A stretch of 64,000 nt of DNA, taken from assembly GCA_036365145.1 (NCBI GenBank), contig JAEOAD010000018.1:11948501-12012500 (forward strand). Reading direction: 5' to 3'. Below the pieces are notes generated by a model that saw nothing but the letters and a program-made list of their open reading frames with translations, had not been told where the DNA came from and searched no databases. Source of the DNA: Orientallactaga sibirica (taxonomy: Eukaryota > Chordata > Mammalia > Rodentia > Dipodidae). Both the position numbers and the translations under genes were made by a program. Every line of letters begins with the position of its first letter. Within the stretch, counting starts at the first letter, position 1. Of this stretch, positions 1 through 11,085 are shown piece by piece.

Positions 1-440
1 CAAATACAATCATACTCAGGAAGAAGCAAGAGAAATCAATTGAGATTAGGAAACTCAGACCATTCTGAATATCTTAGTAATTTCTCATTTAGCCCTCAAG
101 CATTTTCTTTAAGCAGAGTTTAAGATGGAGAGTGATAAAGTAGGAAGAGAAACAACCAAAAATATTTCTGCATGCCATAGCAGCTCCTACATATCTACCT
201 TATTATATCCAAGACATCAACTGCTCTATCCATCCACAGGCCTCCTCACTGCCCACCTACTACTTCATCCTTGTGAGGCATTTAGGAAAGCCTCAAATAA
301 AGAATGATACACATATATGTGGAAATTCCATAATGAAACCCTAAGCTTGTATGCTAACTTAAAAATTGATTAAAAAATCATTTGTTTCCTTTCCTAAATG
401 CTAGGTTCCTCCTGTTTCAGGGAGGAACCATGCCATTCTA
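1..440. other. unique non-coding sequence
   Basis: AT-rich sequence with no recognisable repeat and no supported gene. The short open frame near 125-307 has no recognisable protein features. Confidence 0.5.
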
Positions 441-469
441 TTTTTGTTATTATTATTGTTATTTTGTTT

Positions 470-557
470 TTACAGGGTAAGTTTCACTTTAATGCAGGCT
501 GACCTGAAACTCACTCTGTAGCCCCAGGCTACAGATGTGTACCACCATTCCTGGTTT
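470..557 (-). mobile_element. partial B1 SINE
   Basis: The plus strand reads as the reverse complement of a B1 (7SL-derived) SINE: an 'aggctgacctgaaactcact' block, a 'tctgtagcc' block and a terminal 'accaccattcctgg' that corresponds to the B1 head. The middle is deleted, so this is an old, degraded copy. Confidence 0.7.
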
Positions 558-574
558 AGGTAACTTTTTTTTAT

Positions 575-668
575 TTGAATGAAAAGAAGGGAGGGAGGCA
601 TGAAGAAAGGGATGGATGGAAAGAGGAGGAAAGAGAAAAGGAAAAAGAAAGAGAAAAAGATACAAAAA
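575..668. repeat. purine-rich low-complexity tract
   Basis: About 90 bases of almost pure A/G (gggaggg, gaggaaag, gaaaaagaaag) with no stable period. It produces short lysine/arginine-rich open frames that are composition artefacts. Confidence 0.75.
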
Positions 669-1635
669 AGCACAAATTTCCCAAACCAGTCAACCATGCT
701 GAAGACAGTCAGGTTGTTAGAAAACACATGTTCTCTGCTGGCTGGTGAAGAAGAGAATAGTCATGAATATGTGCTGTCTGGAAAGCCCTGAACAACAAAA
801 ACAAGAACCAAAACCCCTTGTTTGATAAGAAAATCAACCAACAGCTTTAAACCATGGAATAGTTGCATACAGCACCTGGCATCTGGGAGTGAAATCATTA
901 TCTGGTGGTTCACCTTGTTAATAACATACAAATGTGATAACTATTATGAGTGGTGGAAAATCCAGGCTTCCTGAGAAATCTGGAGTTATTTGTGAGGGGG
1001 ACCCCAAACAATACAATACAATAATAGTTACTAGTAGAAAATACCTGACACATAAACAGAAGAGGAACTAGGGAATGGGTGATTTGTTAGCAGAGAGAAG
1101 GATGTTGGGGATTGGAAGTGGGGTGAAAATCAAGGAAACAAATTATATTTGAAAATGCCAGAATGAATGATACTTGTATCTCTGTATGCCAACTGAAAAT
1201 AAATAAATAAAATAAAAAGAGGGACTAAAATTAATTCACCAAGTAAAAAGCAACCTAAGGCAGCCATCCTCTTGTAGTCAACAGGAAGATTTTAAATAAA
1301 TAAGGCAAAAGAAAACAAGATATGTGTCTCCAACTGGAACTAGATTTCCATAGAGGCATAAGACTTAGCAACCTACTCCTAAACAATATGCAGCCTGAGC
1401 TTTGTCAATAGTCCAAGAGCTGTCCCTGTTTCTCTGCTCTTCATTTCTAGGTCACCGTGTATTTGGCCTGAACCATCTCAGTAATATGTTGAGTCAAGAG
1501 GGAAAGTTGCAAATCTGAGAGTAAGGAATAATGGGCTTAATAAAAAGCCAGAAGGCAGTTGGCTGGAAATGGAATTTTTTGTTATTGCAATTAGGAATAT
1601 ATCCTGACTCCAAGAGGACTTAGAAGATATCTGGC
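669..1635. other. unique non-coding sequence
   Basis: No SINE, LINE or LTR could be recognised. It contains a short A-rich run (aaataaataaaataaaaaga) near 1199-1220 that could be the tail of an unrecognised retroposon. Confidence 0.4.
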
Positions 1636-1639
1636 TGAG

Positions 1640-1765
1640 ACTGAAATTTCATAACACGAATTTATCTACTCATTCATTCATTCATTCATTCAATGCCATT
1701 AGTTCCTGGGCATTATGAAGATGAATACTGAACTTTTAGAATCTAGTAACTGGATAAGCATGCAG
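1640..1765 (+). mobile_element. L2-like LINE fragment with (TTCA)n
   Basis: Six tandem ATTC/TTCA units at about 1669-1692 are followed by 'cctgggcattatgaagatga', the arrangement typical of the 3' part of L2 (attcattcaa, then a ggcact/ggatac-like block). It is heavily diverged, so the call is tentative. Confidence 0.4.
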
Positions 1766-2275
1766 TGTAGTAAAAGGCATTTGTAAAGTAAGATTTAGTA
1801 CAAGAAAAATGTATGGTAGAAAATAACAGATTGTAAGAAGAATGACAAAATGTGGTCCAGATCATTACCATCATAGTCATGTATGTTAAACCTGTGTAAT
1901 GGATCTCTACTTAGAACCTGGTTCTGCGCCTGGCTCCAGGCCAGCGTGCTGGGATGCAGTGTCTGATGATGTTGGAGTTTATGGTCCTTTATGCATCCTG
2001 AATATCTTGGTCACACTGGAACTTATGGAGACATGTAAATGGGAAGAAATGTGGATAAGGGACAATATTGCTAGAGTAAAACTTAGACTTTGTTTTAAAG
2101 CTAAGCAAATGAAAGACTTTACACAGGATATTAAGGAAGATTTGAGCATTTGGTCTCTTGGGTGCTGTTTAGAGAAGAGACTACACCAGGCAGAGTGGAG
2201 ATGGAGGCCAGTTTAAGATGATTGGTCTAATAATTAGGAAGAACAGATTATGACCTGGTGGCAAATTTACCAAAC
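1766..2275. other. unique non-coding sequence with a chance ORF
   Basis: This holds a 105-codon open frame (1899-2216 plus) that has no recognisable domain, no codon-like pattern and no splice or promoter context. I regard it as chance. Confidence 0.4.
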
Positions 2276-2543
2276 AATAACAGTAATCCAGTCAACTGAT
2301 TGTGGACAAAATTGTCAAGACAGTTCAATAAGAGTTATCTTTTTAATAAATGGCAATAGGCTAACCCTACATGTGCAAGAATGAATGTGAATCTCTATAA
2401 CATACCAAACATAATAAAGATCTTAAAATGATCATTGACTTTGATGTAAGAGCGTAAACCACAAAATTTAGAATATAACATAGACCAGGCAAATTTGCCA
2501 CAGACTGGATGTCAAAAGCATGGACCATAAAAAATGAAATGTT

Positions 2544-2772
2544 GGGCTGGAGAGATGACTTAGCAGTTAAGGCACTTGCCTGCCAAGCCTAAGAATGCCT
2601 GTTTGCTTGTCCAGGTCCCACATTTAGCCAGATGCAAAATAATGCAAGGGCGCATTGCCACACTTGTCCACAAGGGGGCACACGCATCTGGAATTCATTC
2701 GCAGGGGCTGAGAGGCTGCTGGCGCACCTATTCTGTCTCTGTCTCTCTCAAAAGAAAACAACAACAACAAAA
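2544..2772 (+). mobile_element. DIP SINE (B2 superfamily)
   Basis: Full-length tRNA-derived SINE with a Pol III A-box region (ggctggagagatgacttagc), a B-box-like segment, the family-specific middle (cacaagggggcac, tctgg), a CT-rich stretch and an A-rich tail. A 9-bp target-site duplication, gaaatgttg, flanks it at about 2536 and 2773. It lies inside the old L1. The middle matches the core of the CTCF motif (2668-2683). Confidence 0.85.
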
Positions 2773-2855
2773 GAAATGTTGAATGTTGATAATTTGAACC
2801 TTATCAAAATTAAAACCTTCAGTGCTTTAAAGAATGTCATTAAAAATTTGAAAAT

Positions 2856-3094
2856 GGCTGGAGAGATGGCTTAGCAGCTAAAGAGCCTGACTGCAAAGCC
2901 TAAGAATGCCCTTTCAAAACTCCAGGTCCCACATTTAGCCAGACACAAAAGTGACGCAAGGGCACAATGTCACACATTCACCACAAGGGGAGCACATGCA
3001 TCTGGAGTTCATTCACAGAGGCTGAGAGACCACTGGCATGCTCATTCTCTCTCTGTCTCTCTCAAGTTAAAAAAAAATAATTTTTTTTAAAAAG
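2856..3094 (+). mobile_element. DIP SINE (B2 superfamily)
   Basis: Same family, with head 'ggctggagagatggcttagc'. It is flanked by aatttgaaaat (2845-2855) and aatttgaagtaatg (3095-3108), copies of one L1 target site that the next DIP copy also used. Its CTCF-like core is broken by one inserted base. Confidence 0.85.
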
Positions 3095-3108
3095 AATTTG
3101 AAGTAATG

Positions 3109-3326
3109 GGGCTGGGCAGATGGCTTAGCAGTTAAGGTATTTGCCTGAAAAGCCAAAGGATCCTGGTTCAATTCTCCAGCACCCACATAAGACAGCTGCA
3201 CAAGGAGGTGCATGTATCTGGAGTTTGTTTACAGTGGCTGGAGGCCCTGGAGTGCCCATTCTCTCTCTCTCTCTCTCTGCCTCTTTCTCTGTCTCAAATA
3301 AGTAAATAAAATATATTTTAAAAAAG
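3109..3326 (+). mobile_element. DIP SINE (B2 superfamily)
   Basis: Head 'ggggctgggcagatggctta', CT-repeat tail, then aaataagtaaataaaata. It is flanked by aatttgaagtaatg (3095-3108) and aatttgaaataatg (3327-3340), a 14-bp duplication with one mismatch. Confidence 0.85.
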
Positions 3327-3766
3327 AATTTGAAATAATGACTCACAGGCAGAGAAAATATTTGAAAATCATAGGTCCAATAAAGGACTGGTATCCGGAA
3401 TATATAAAAAGTTCTTATAAGGATTAAAATGTAAAAATGGAGTAGAGGCTGAGCACATTCTAACATGATCATTCTAACATCATAAAAATATGCCTGGCAT
3501 CATTAGTCACTAGAGAAACCAATCAAAACCACAAGCAGAAACCACTTTCCACCCACAAAGTTGGCCAAATCAAGAGGAAGCGTTTACAGGAGTATGAAGG
3601 AATTTGAACCCTCGTGCATTGCTGCTGGTAAGGAAGTCAATGATGAAGCAGCTGTGAAAAATAATCTGGTTGATTTAAGATACAGAACAAAACCCCCACA
3701 TGACTCATGCTCTCTTACTTGCTTTTACATTTAGATAGCTCTTCAAGAAAATGTAAAAAAAGGGGA

Positions 3767-3976
3767 GGGGGCTGGAGAGATTGCTTAATGTTAAGGCATT
3801 TGCCTGTGAAGCCTAAGAACCCAGGTTCTATTCCCCAGTACCCACGTAAGCCAGATGCAAGTGGTGGTATATGGGTCTGGAGTTTGTTTAGCAGTGGCTA
3901 GAGGCCTTGGAACACCCATTCTCTTTCTTTCTCTCTCAAACAAGTAAATAATGAAAAATGAAGAAAAAAAAAAAAA
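3767..3976 (+). mobile_element. DIP SINE (B2 superfamily)
   Basis: Head 'ggggctggagagattgctta', the usual tctggagtttgttt and cagtggctagaggcc blocks, a CT-rich tract, then (AATA/AATG) and poly-A. It is the fourth DIP copy in the old L1. Confidence 0.8.
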
Positions 3977-4029
3977 CTCCTATACAAGACATATACATGA
4001 AGTTCATATACATGAAAAAGAAATACACT

Positions 4030-4970
4030 GTTGTTGAGGAAAACTTTCTCCCGGGGAGATGGCAAACACATCTTTACCCCAATTAGGGCTCAGAAGCCAG
4101 ACAATTGTATCAATACTAGTTCAGTGAACCAATGAGTTTATTGGGGTTACTTACAGAGCATGAACAGGGATTATTTACAGGAACATGGAGCCCCCAAAAC
4201 AGATGCCTTGATGGGGCTCCCTGTATCAGAATTACTCCCCTGGGATGCTCCTCCTTCAGCCTCAGGGTGAGGATTTACTTACAGAGCATCGGGACCCCAG
4301 AGCAGCCACAGCACTGAGACATCTCATCCCACCCTGACTGATGACTTCCTCATAGCGCCCTCAAGGAGCTCCTTGTCCCCATGTCCAAGGATAGGAAGAC
4401 CCCAGAGCAGCACTTCAGTGGGGTCACTATGTGGAATTACCTTTGCAGATGCTCCTATCTCAGCTGCAGGATGAGGGCTTTCTTCCAGAGCATGAGACCC
4501 CAAAGCAATGCTCCAGTGGGGCTCACTACTTCACTATTATCCCCAGATGTCCCTCTCTCAGCCTCAGGGTAAGCGCTTACTTACAGATCCCAAAACAGCA
4601 ATTCAGTGGGGTTCACTATGTTGGAATTGCTCTTCTCTCAATCTCAGGGAGAGAGGGCTTACTTGCTCCAAAGAAACCACTCAGATGGAACTTTCTGTTC
4701 CTTGATGTTTTACCCTTTATATATTCTATCTCTTCCTGAGGTCAGGAGGCTAAATAAGTTATTACAAACAGGTGGCAGTGGGGGTGGGCACCTGAGATCT
4801 CAGGTGAGGGTCTGATGACCCTCCCCATACCCTCACTGGTGAGTTGTCCCAGCTGCTTTTGATAAGGATAGTAATAGTTGTTTACTGCTTTCAGTGTGGA
4901 GGAATTTTGTCATATAACAGTTGTTTATAATGTCATAGTGAAAATGACTCCTGTCTGTAACTGGTGCATG
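4030..4970. repeat. unclassified interspersed repeat with 80-125 bp internal tandem units
   Basis: A block of unlike composition sits between two parts of the L1. The motif '(g)cttacttacaga' or a near variant recurs at about 4148, 4272, 4484, 4576 and 4654. A 'cagtggggctcact'-type motif recurs at about 4208, 4415, 4515 and 4601. Units are therefore 80-125 bp and diverged. The opening 'aatgagtttattggggttac' resembles a module I recall from other rodent repeats, but I cannot name the family. Short open frames inside are chance. Confidence 0.5.
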
Positions 4971-5101
4971 CATTAAAATGCTACTAGCAATAGAAATACT
5001 GACACTGTATCAAAAAAGATGAACTTCAAATAGATAACTTAAGTGGAAAATGATAGATGCCAAACATTGTATTGTTCTACTTATACAAAATATCTAGAAA
5101 A

Positions 5102-5345
5102 GGGGCTGGGGAGACAGCTCAGTGGAAATAGTAGTCACTGTGCTAGTGTGAGGACAAAAATTCAAATCTCCAGCCCTATGTAAATATCTACTCGGCAGGA
5201 TGACCAGCTTGTAATCTCAGCAGTCAGAGGGCAGAGATAGGGGATCCCCAGGGCAAAGTCTGGAGCTAGGCCAACTCAATCAGTGATCCCCGAGTAAAGT
5301 GGAGAGTGATCATGGAAGACAGCTGTTATCAACCTCTGGCCTTCA
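5102..5345 (+). mobile_element. B4/RSINE1-like composite SINE
   Basis: A B2-type head (ggggctggggagacagctca) is followed by a B1-like middle (cttgtaatctcagcagt, gggcagagataggggatccc) and then a 'ggtggagagcgat... gacctctggccttcatgagcac'-type 3' part that runs into CA repeats. This order is typical of the long rodent composite SINEs. It is more diverged than the DIP copies, so older. Confidence 0.65.
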
Positions 5346-5352
5346 TGAGCAC

Positions 5353-5354
<2 letters not shown>

Positions 5355-5424
<70 letters not shown>
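5355..5424. repeat. (CA)35 microsatellite
   Basis: Uninterrupted CA dinucleotide run followed by a short GA run. It is the CA-rich tail of the composite SINE just upstream. The minus strand gives a cysteine/valine-only frame that is not a protein. Confidence 0.95.
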
Positions 5425-5427
<3 letters not shown>

Positions 5428-5734
5428 AGAGAGAATAGATGAGAAAGTGAAGAAAATATGAACCAACAATCAAAAAGTGACCCACATTCCCCATTGATGA
5501 GGTTCTTTGGGAGAGGGAGGACAGGGAGGAAGATAATGGAGTCACCATTGTGAATGTAAAATTAGAATAATATAAATAAAAAATAAATTATTTAAAAAGT
5601 AGCATCAGCAAAATATAGGAAACAAAAGGATCTGACAGTAGATGTCGAAGGAGATTCTGAAGCAAGGACAGTGGATGTTGCCAATATTAACTAAGCAAGT
5701 ATGTCATAATGTGACTCATCATAAAATTTTCACT

Positions 5735-5835
5735 AAATACCTTATAATGTGAGAAGATTCTTATGTTGTATACATGAGAAAACATAAGTAAAGACATTTT
5801 TTGAAGACCGCATAGTAAAATCATAACTAGCAAAG
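5735..5835 (-). mobile_element. MIR-like fragment
   Basis: Reverse-complement MIR pattern: 'acatgagaaaacataagtaa' followed by 'gaccgcatagtaaaatcataactagc', matching the usual gaggaaactgaggc... ggtcacacagctag order. Diverged. Confidence 0.45.
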
Positions 5836-7555
5836 ACATTTGTGAAGCTAAAAAACAAAAGACTTGGGGGTGGGTTTTACTAAATGAATGCCCTAAAAAT
5901 TCATTCCAGTGCCCACATCGGTCATCCTGACCTGCCTAGAAGAAACAATCACGTGGTTTCACTACTGGCTGGAACAAATTGATTCTGCTTGTGAAGCGTC
6001 TCTCTAGCACTGTCCATTGATAGATTATTTCTGCTATAGACTATCAGAAAGGGCAAGTGGTAGGTCTATGATAGTGCCAATAAGAAACTAAAAGCAATTA
6101 GGGCCCATTCACTAATGAGAAGATATTTAAAAGGCAATTAACAACTTCCTACTGGTGAGTAGCTAGAAATCTCCAAGGAAAAGTCACCAGGAGGAAACCT
6201 ACATCCTCTGGAAAGAACTAGAAAACCACTAAGTACTATTTCATGGGAAGTTGTTTGTCCTGATTATTTTCTTTGATTATTATTTTCAACAATTTTTTGC
6301 TTAAAGAATGATATTGGAATATATTAAGTTTTTTTGTTTCTTCAGCAAGAATTTTATTTGTGAACATAATGAGCATTTGAGCAATACATCTTGCTCACTT
6401 CAGGTTGCAGGATACAAAATTGCCTGAATCCCCTAACCAGACAATGGTACAGGCAGTGTTCAGAAAAGGTAGAGACTGGAAAGTTATTCTTCTATTTTCC
6501 TACATAAATTAAACCCTATCAGTTTCACATAGTTAGCACATGGGTTTCACCCATCTGTTTGTGAAGTGTCAGTTTCTTTTCTGTGTGTGCGCACTCTTGC
6601 TCTCTCTCATAACACGAGGATATCCTCCACTTAATCTTGGGGATATTGGGGAAATGATATTCAATGATAGCCCCTTAGTTCATTTAAGGCAGTGTTTATG
6701 GAATGGCAAGTTAAGTCAATTTTGAGTAAAACTTTCTTCTAGAAACTTCTTGGGCACTGTATGCTCCACTTACAGGGATATTGAGAAAGTCACAAAAGTT
6801 ATATGTAACTTCCTTGAGAATAATAGTTCAAAACCACAAAGAATTATTTTTACATTTTCCCAACAGAAAGGAGTATAGACTTTAATGTTTAAGTAAAGTG
6901 AGTGTCTGGGAAAAGAAAGTCCATGGGGATGTGGTTCTCTTAAGCAGAGGTGGCCCATGGACACTTTGCCACTACAGGGAACAGACAAAGGAATAGTCAC
7001 TTCAAAGAGCTGAGGGAAAGGGGTGGGAGAGTATATATTGAGCAGAGATAGGACTGAAAGCTTCACTCGGGGGATAATAGATGTGATATTAAAAGTGGAG
7101 TAGAGGATTTGTTTAGGGCAATGTGTATTCTAAGTCTGGAGAAGGAGCTTTGGAAGGCCAAGAATGCCAGGCTCTTGGATGATGGGTAGCTAGGAAATGA
7201 AGACTTTGTGACATAAGCAGTAATAATGTTTCCACATATAAATCCTTAGAGAATAAAATAAACCATTTAGCAATGATCTGTTGATTGTAAGTACAACTTG
7301 AAGGTTACCAGATGAACTTTTATTCTCAAGTGAAATCTTCTGTGGAACCACAAATTATAGGTAGTTTGAAAATGAAGCAAAGCCCACTTGGCCTTTATAG
7401 CTCTGTTTCCAAGCAACTCACGCCCCAGGATTTCTGAGAGCATTCATAGAGTCTTCCACTCCATCACCATCCCATACACAGTATGGTACAATAACAATAT
7501 AATTTAGTGTGACTAGCATTAACTATTTATACTAATGTTTAATATTCATTTTTGA
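5836..7555. other. unique non-coding sequence
   Basis: About 1.7 kb with no recognisable transposon and no supported exon. It is one of the longer repeat-free intervals in the first 10 kb. Confidence 0.45.
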
Positions 7556-7561
7556 TTTTAA

Positions 7562-7765
7562 AATATTTTTTATTTGTTAAGTTTTTTTTTTTTTTTTTTT
7601 GAGAAAGAGAGAGAATAGGTGCACCAAGGCCTCTGGCCACTGCAAACAAACTCCAGATGCATGTGCCACCATGCACATCTTGCTTATGTGGATATTGGGA
7701 AATTGTATCTGGGTCCATAGGCTTTGCAGGCAAGCACCTTAATGGCTAAGCCATCACTCCAGCCC
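7562..7765 (-). mobile_element. DIP SINE, reverse orientation
   Basis: Poly-T (about 20 T) and a GA-rich stretch, then ctccagatgcatgtgccacc and gccatcactccagccc at the right end, which is the reverse complement of the DIP head. Confidence 0.85.
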
Positions 7766-8980
7766 AGATTTATTGATTTTAATGTACATGATTCTATCAG
7801 AGCCCTGATGTTTTGGATAAGGTGGGTCAGAATAAAGCTAAATTCAAAAAGAGATTTAGTCTTAAGTTAATTTGAAGATGATACAGACAAAGCTATCAAA
7901 AGACTTTCATAAACCACATGCAGAATTCTCAATTATTATTCACAATCATAGATGGGCAAATTGGGTTACTGATATTGTCAGACAATATTAACATAGTTTC
8001 TTTACTTTTTGCCCAAATTGATGTCGAATAATAACAATAATAATGGTAATGATGAAGACTTGAGTAATTTCTCTCTCTCTGCTTCCCAGCTACTGGACCT
8101 AAACTTAGGCTAATGAAAGATGAATTAGCACAAGAAAAGAGTTCTGATCTTTTTCTAAGCCAGAAAAAGTAGGCCTGGTTAGTTGGGTATTAGTAGGAAA
8201 AACTAGATTGTTACCTTAAATATAAAGCATAACTTGTCATTCCCTACCCCATATACACATGCATAAGATACATTCCAGAAACGTTGTAGGTAATGCTAAC
8301 AGCTGCCCATGAAGTCATTGCTGATGAACGTGCTTATACTGCCTGTGAAGTTTTCCCAGAGGAGGGAAACTGCCTTAAACTGTGATTAAAATTCACCCTT
8401 TAAGAATTCCTAAGAATCATATCAAAAAAAGTTATCTGCATTTCTCAGTGTATTGGCACTTCTCTACCACAGCCATGCCAGGTTTCATTGTACTGTTAGG
8501 TTTCATAGTACCCTAATCTCTTCTTTGATAAACACTTCCCCTCATTGAATGGATTATGTTATTTGTCATTTTGCCCAAATGATCATGTAAGTGACTTCCC
8601 AAGTGCATTCGTGCCCCTTAAGTCTTCTTGAAGTATAATAGGAGCTTCCCAGGCTCAAACTTCCTAAAATATATTATCCCCACCCCCAAAGAATGCTGCC
8701 AATATTAACTAAAATGTCAACTTTCTTTGCTTCAGGGCAGGAATGTTAGAAATTCAGTGGGAAACCAGTGCTGTCTCCAGCAAACAGAGACTCTATCTTT
8801 TCAGCAGATTATAAGAAAACAAGTTAATTGCTTAATGCATGCAGTTTGGTAGACAAAAATCTTTCAAAGTATAGAACCTTGGGGGATGATTAATAAAAGA
8901 TACCCATGTAAGCAAGTTAAAAATGCAAATGAAGGTGAATGTTACTGTCAGGAGGGTGGAGTGTTGGTAGCATTGCATAT
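7766..8980. other. unique non-coding sequence
   Basis: Mostly AT-rich unique DNA. A small aataataacaataataatgg low-complexity patch lies near 8028-8047. No gene or recognised transposon. Confidence 0.4.
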
Positions 8981-8984
8981 TCAT

Positions 8985-9110
8985 TGAACTACCACAGAAT
9001 GATTTATTCAGCTTCTACTGGGTGCTGGGCATTGTGCCAGGCAGTACGGAAATATAGGCAAATAACATGTGGCTGATACCATTAAAGAACTGCCAATTGA
9101 GAAGAAAAAA
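8985..9110 (+). mobile_element. L2-like LINE fragment
   Basis: 'tctactgggtgctgggcatt' followed by 'gtgccaggcagtacggaaat' follows the characteristic L2 3' text (tactgtgtgccaggcactgt... gggatac). Diverged but clear in order. Confidence 0.6.
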
Positions 9111-9129
9111 TGAAATATATAATTACACA

Positions 9130-9171
9130 CATCTATATATCTATATCTATATATATATCTATATATATATA
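9130..9171. repeat. (TA)n-rich microsatellite
   Basis: Imperfect run of TA with 'tatatc' interruptions. Confidence 0.85.
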
Positions 9172-9511
9172 TCCTTTTAATATACCAAGTCTAAGGCAAT
9201 GAAAGAGAAAAACAAAAACTGTTTAAAACACTTTTTTAAGATGAGTCCAAGTCTTAATTCTTATGGGCTTTAACCAAAATGTTACTCTGGCAACTCTTGT
9301 TGTCTTTACATCATGCTCTGAGGCAGCCATTCTTTACATGGAAAAGACTCTGACCTAAGTACTTCCTCCTTTGGGATATCCCTCCATGAATCTGAGGGGA
9401 GACAGCTGTGGGGTGCAGAGACCAGCATCAGACCTCAGTATATGTCCCCTAAGTGTTGGCAGATATCATGGACTCCACCAGTAGTTTTTAAATCAGCCTC
9501 TCTTTCTAATT

Positions 9512-9694
9512 TTTAAAAATATTTATTTATTTATTTTCAAACACAGAGAGAAAGATGAGAGGCACAGAGACAAAGAGAGAAAATAGGTGCAGCAGGGCCT
9601 CTTGCTGCTGCAAACGAACTCCAGACATATGCACCACATTGTGCCTCTGGTACCAGGCTCTCAGGCACTGCATGCTGAGCAGTCTCTCCAGCCT
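9512..9694 (-). mobile_element. DIP SINE, reverse orientation
   Basis: A (ATTT)n tail and GA-rich tract at the left, 'ccagacatatgcaccacatt' in the middle and 'gcagtctctccagcc' at the right end. The head is partly deleted. Confidence 0.75.
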
Positions 9695-9854
9695 CAACTC
9701 CCTCTGTGCTAGTAACAACACAGTTGTGTAGATTTTCTTGTTCTGATTGACATACAAGGAGACTGAAATTAAATGGCATTAAACAACTTGAAGCAGAAAT
9801 TCATTAGACAGAGATCCTAGGAGTTATTTTTAAAATATCAAAACCAATTTAAAT

Positions 9855-9945
9855 ATCTGAGGAAGAGGATGCTAGGAACTGAACCCAGGGCCTTAAACAT
9901 GCTACATATTACACTAACCCTGTACTATACCCTAGCCCTAAATAT
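9855..9945 (-). mobile_element. ID/B4-head-like SINE fragment
   Basis: 'gaactgaacccagggcctta' followed by acatgctacatatta and 'taccctagccc' is the reverse complement of the ID-type tRNA-Ala-derived head (gctagggtatag... ggccctgggttcagtt). Confidence 0.55.
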
Positions 9946-10344
9946 CTACCTTATTGTAGTTATTAAATACTAACTGTAATAATCTTCCTTTAACTGATGA
10001 GAATAAATTAAGTCCAGAGCCTTAAACAGCACACTCAGGATTGACTAGAGTCTATGAAGAAGCCTGCTGTAACAGTCATTTTTATGGGGTTATGGATCCA
10101 ACCCCAATACCCATATTAAGTCAATCAAACACTGGTTACTAGGTAGGTATTTTAGAGATGTGACCAGAATCTGTAATCAGGAGACCTTAAGAATAAGATA
10201 TTAGCCCAAATAGCCTGGATGGGCCTACTTTAATTAGTTAATAAAGTTAGGAGCACACCTTGGGCTTCCCTGAGAAAGAACATTCACTGGTGGACAGCAG
10301 CAGCAGTTTAGAGCCAGTGTTGACAACTCTTCTGTGGGTCTTCA

Positions 10345-11085
10345 CTGTTTCCCCAGGTCATTGGCCACCAACGTCCCGGGGGAGAGAGGGAGGAGTTGGG
10401 GTGGAAGCAGGGTCCATCCTGGAGCAGATGAGTGTGATGATGATGACGGGCAATGAACACCTGGGAGACTGTCTGATGGACCGCACTCACTTATTCAAAA
10501 GGGGAGTGGCTTTATAAACACTTGGGGAAGGTTGAGATGGCACACACAGACTAAATGGCGATCAGATGCATAGTTTATGGGTTGCTATCTAAGTGGTGGA
10601 AGAACTAGTAACTTCAAAGCTGTGAGGGAGGAGCTGAGAGAGATAGCTACTGTGACTTCAGAGCTGTGGGGGGAGGAGAGATGCATCAGAGATAAGGGAA
10701 ATGGTGGAAAGCTATGTGACTTCAAAGCTGTGGAGCTGAGAGATGGCGGAAAGGCTACATGACTCCAGCCACATAAGGGGCTCTTGGGCAGCTAGACACA
10801 AGGTCAGGAACTGTGTGTATGGAGGGGGCAAAGGCTGACTTATGGAATTGGTCAGAGCTTTTTGGGATCCAGGGGGAGGACTTCACCAGTTCTGCCCACT
10901 CTGGGCAATGACAGGGCACACTACAACCTACAACCAAGTGTAGGGAAGGCCAGTCACAGTTGCCAGGGTTGGTTCCCAGCAATAGGGCCAGCAGCAACCT
11001 CACAGCCCAAGGTCCCAGGCCATGTCCAACAGTTCAGGCCAGCCTCCTCACAGTCCCAGCCCGTTTTTAGCAATGCCTAACACTC
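10345..11085 (-). mobile_element. probable solo retroviral LTR, reverse orientation
   Basis: GC-richer block unlike its flanks. On the minus strand a U3-like region carries repeats of 'gctttgaagtcac' (plus-strand counterparts start at about 10608, 10652, 10716 and 10758, spacing 44/64/42). A TATA-like tttataaa (10511-10518) follows, then ttgaataagtgagtgcgg, reminiscent of a polyadenylation and R region. Left of about 10380 there is a sequence that loosely resembles a class II primer-binding site. No gag, pol or env reading frame is present. Family and exact ends are uncertain; it could be another GC-rich repeat. Confidence 0.4.

Larger units (their letters stand above)
2280..5100 (+). mobile_element. 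ancient L1 ORF2 3' end/3'UTR, broken up by later insertions
   Basis: Plus-strand landmarks of the last part of L1 appear in the right order: 'tctttttaataaatggcaat' near 2338; 'gtcaaaagcatggaccataa' near 2511; 'gtatccggaatatataaaaa' at 3391-3410; 'catcattagtcactagagaa' at 3498-3517 with 'aatcaaaaccaca' after it; and a 3'UTR-like 'aacttaagtggaaaatgata' near 5035. The element is split by four DIP SINEs (about 2544, 2856, 3109 and 3767) and by an unclassified repeat (about 4030-4970). All frames are interrupted. This is a dead, 5'-truncated copy of an old L1 subfamily. Confidence 0.75.

Noticed and set aside
5355..5424. CRISPR-like or structured repeat
   Set aside because: A simple CA dinucleotide microsatellite; no spacers, and the window is from a mammal.
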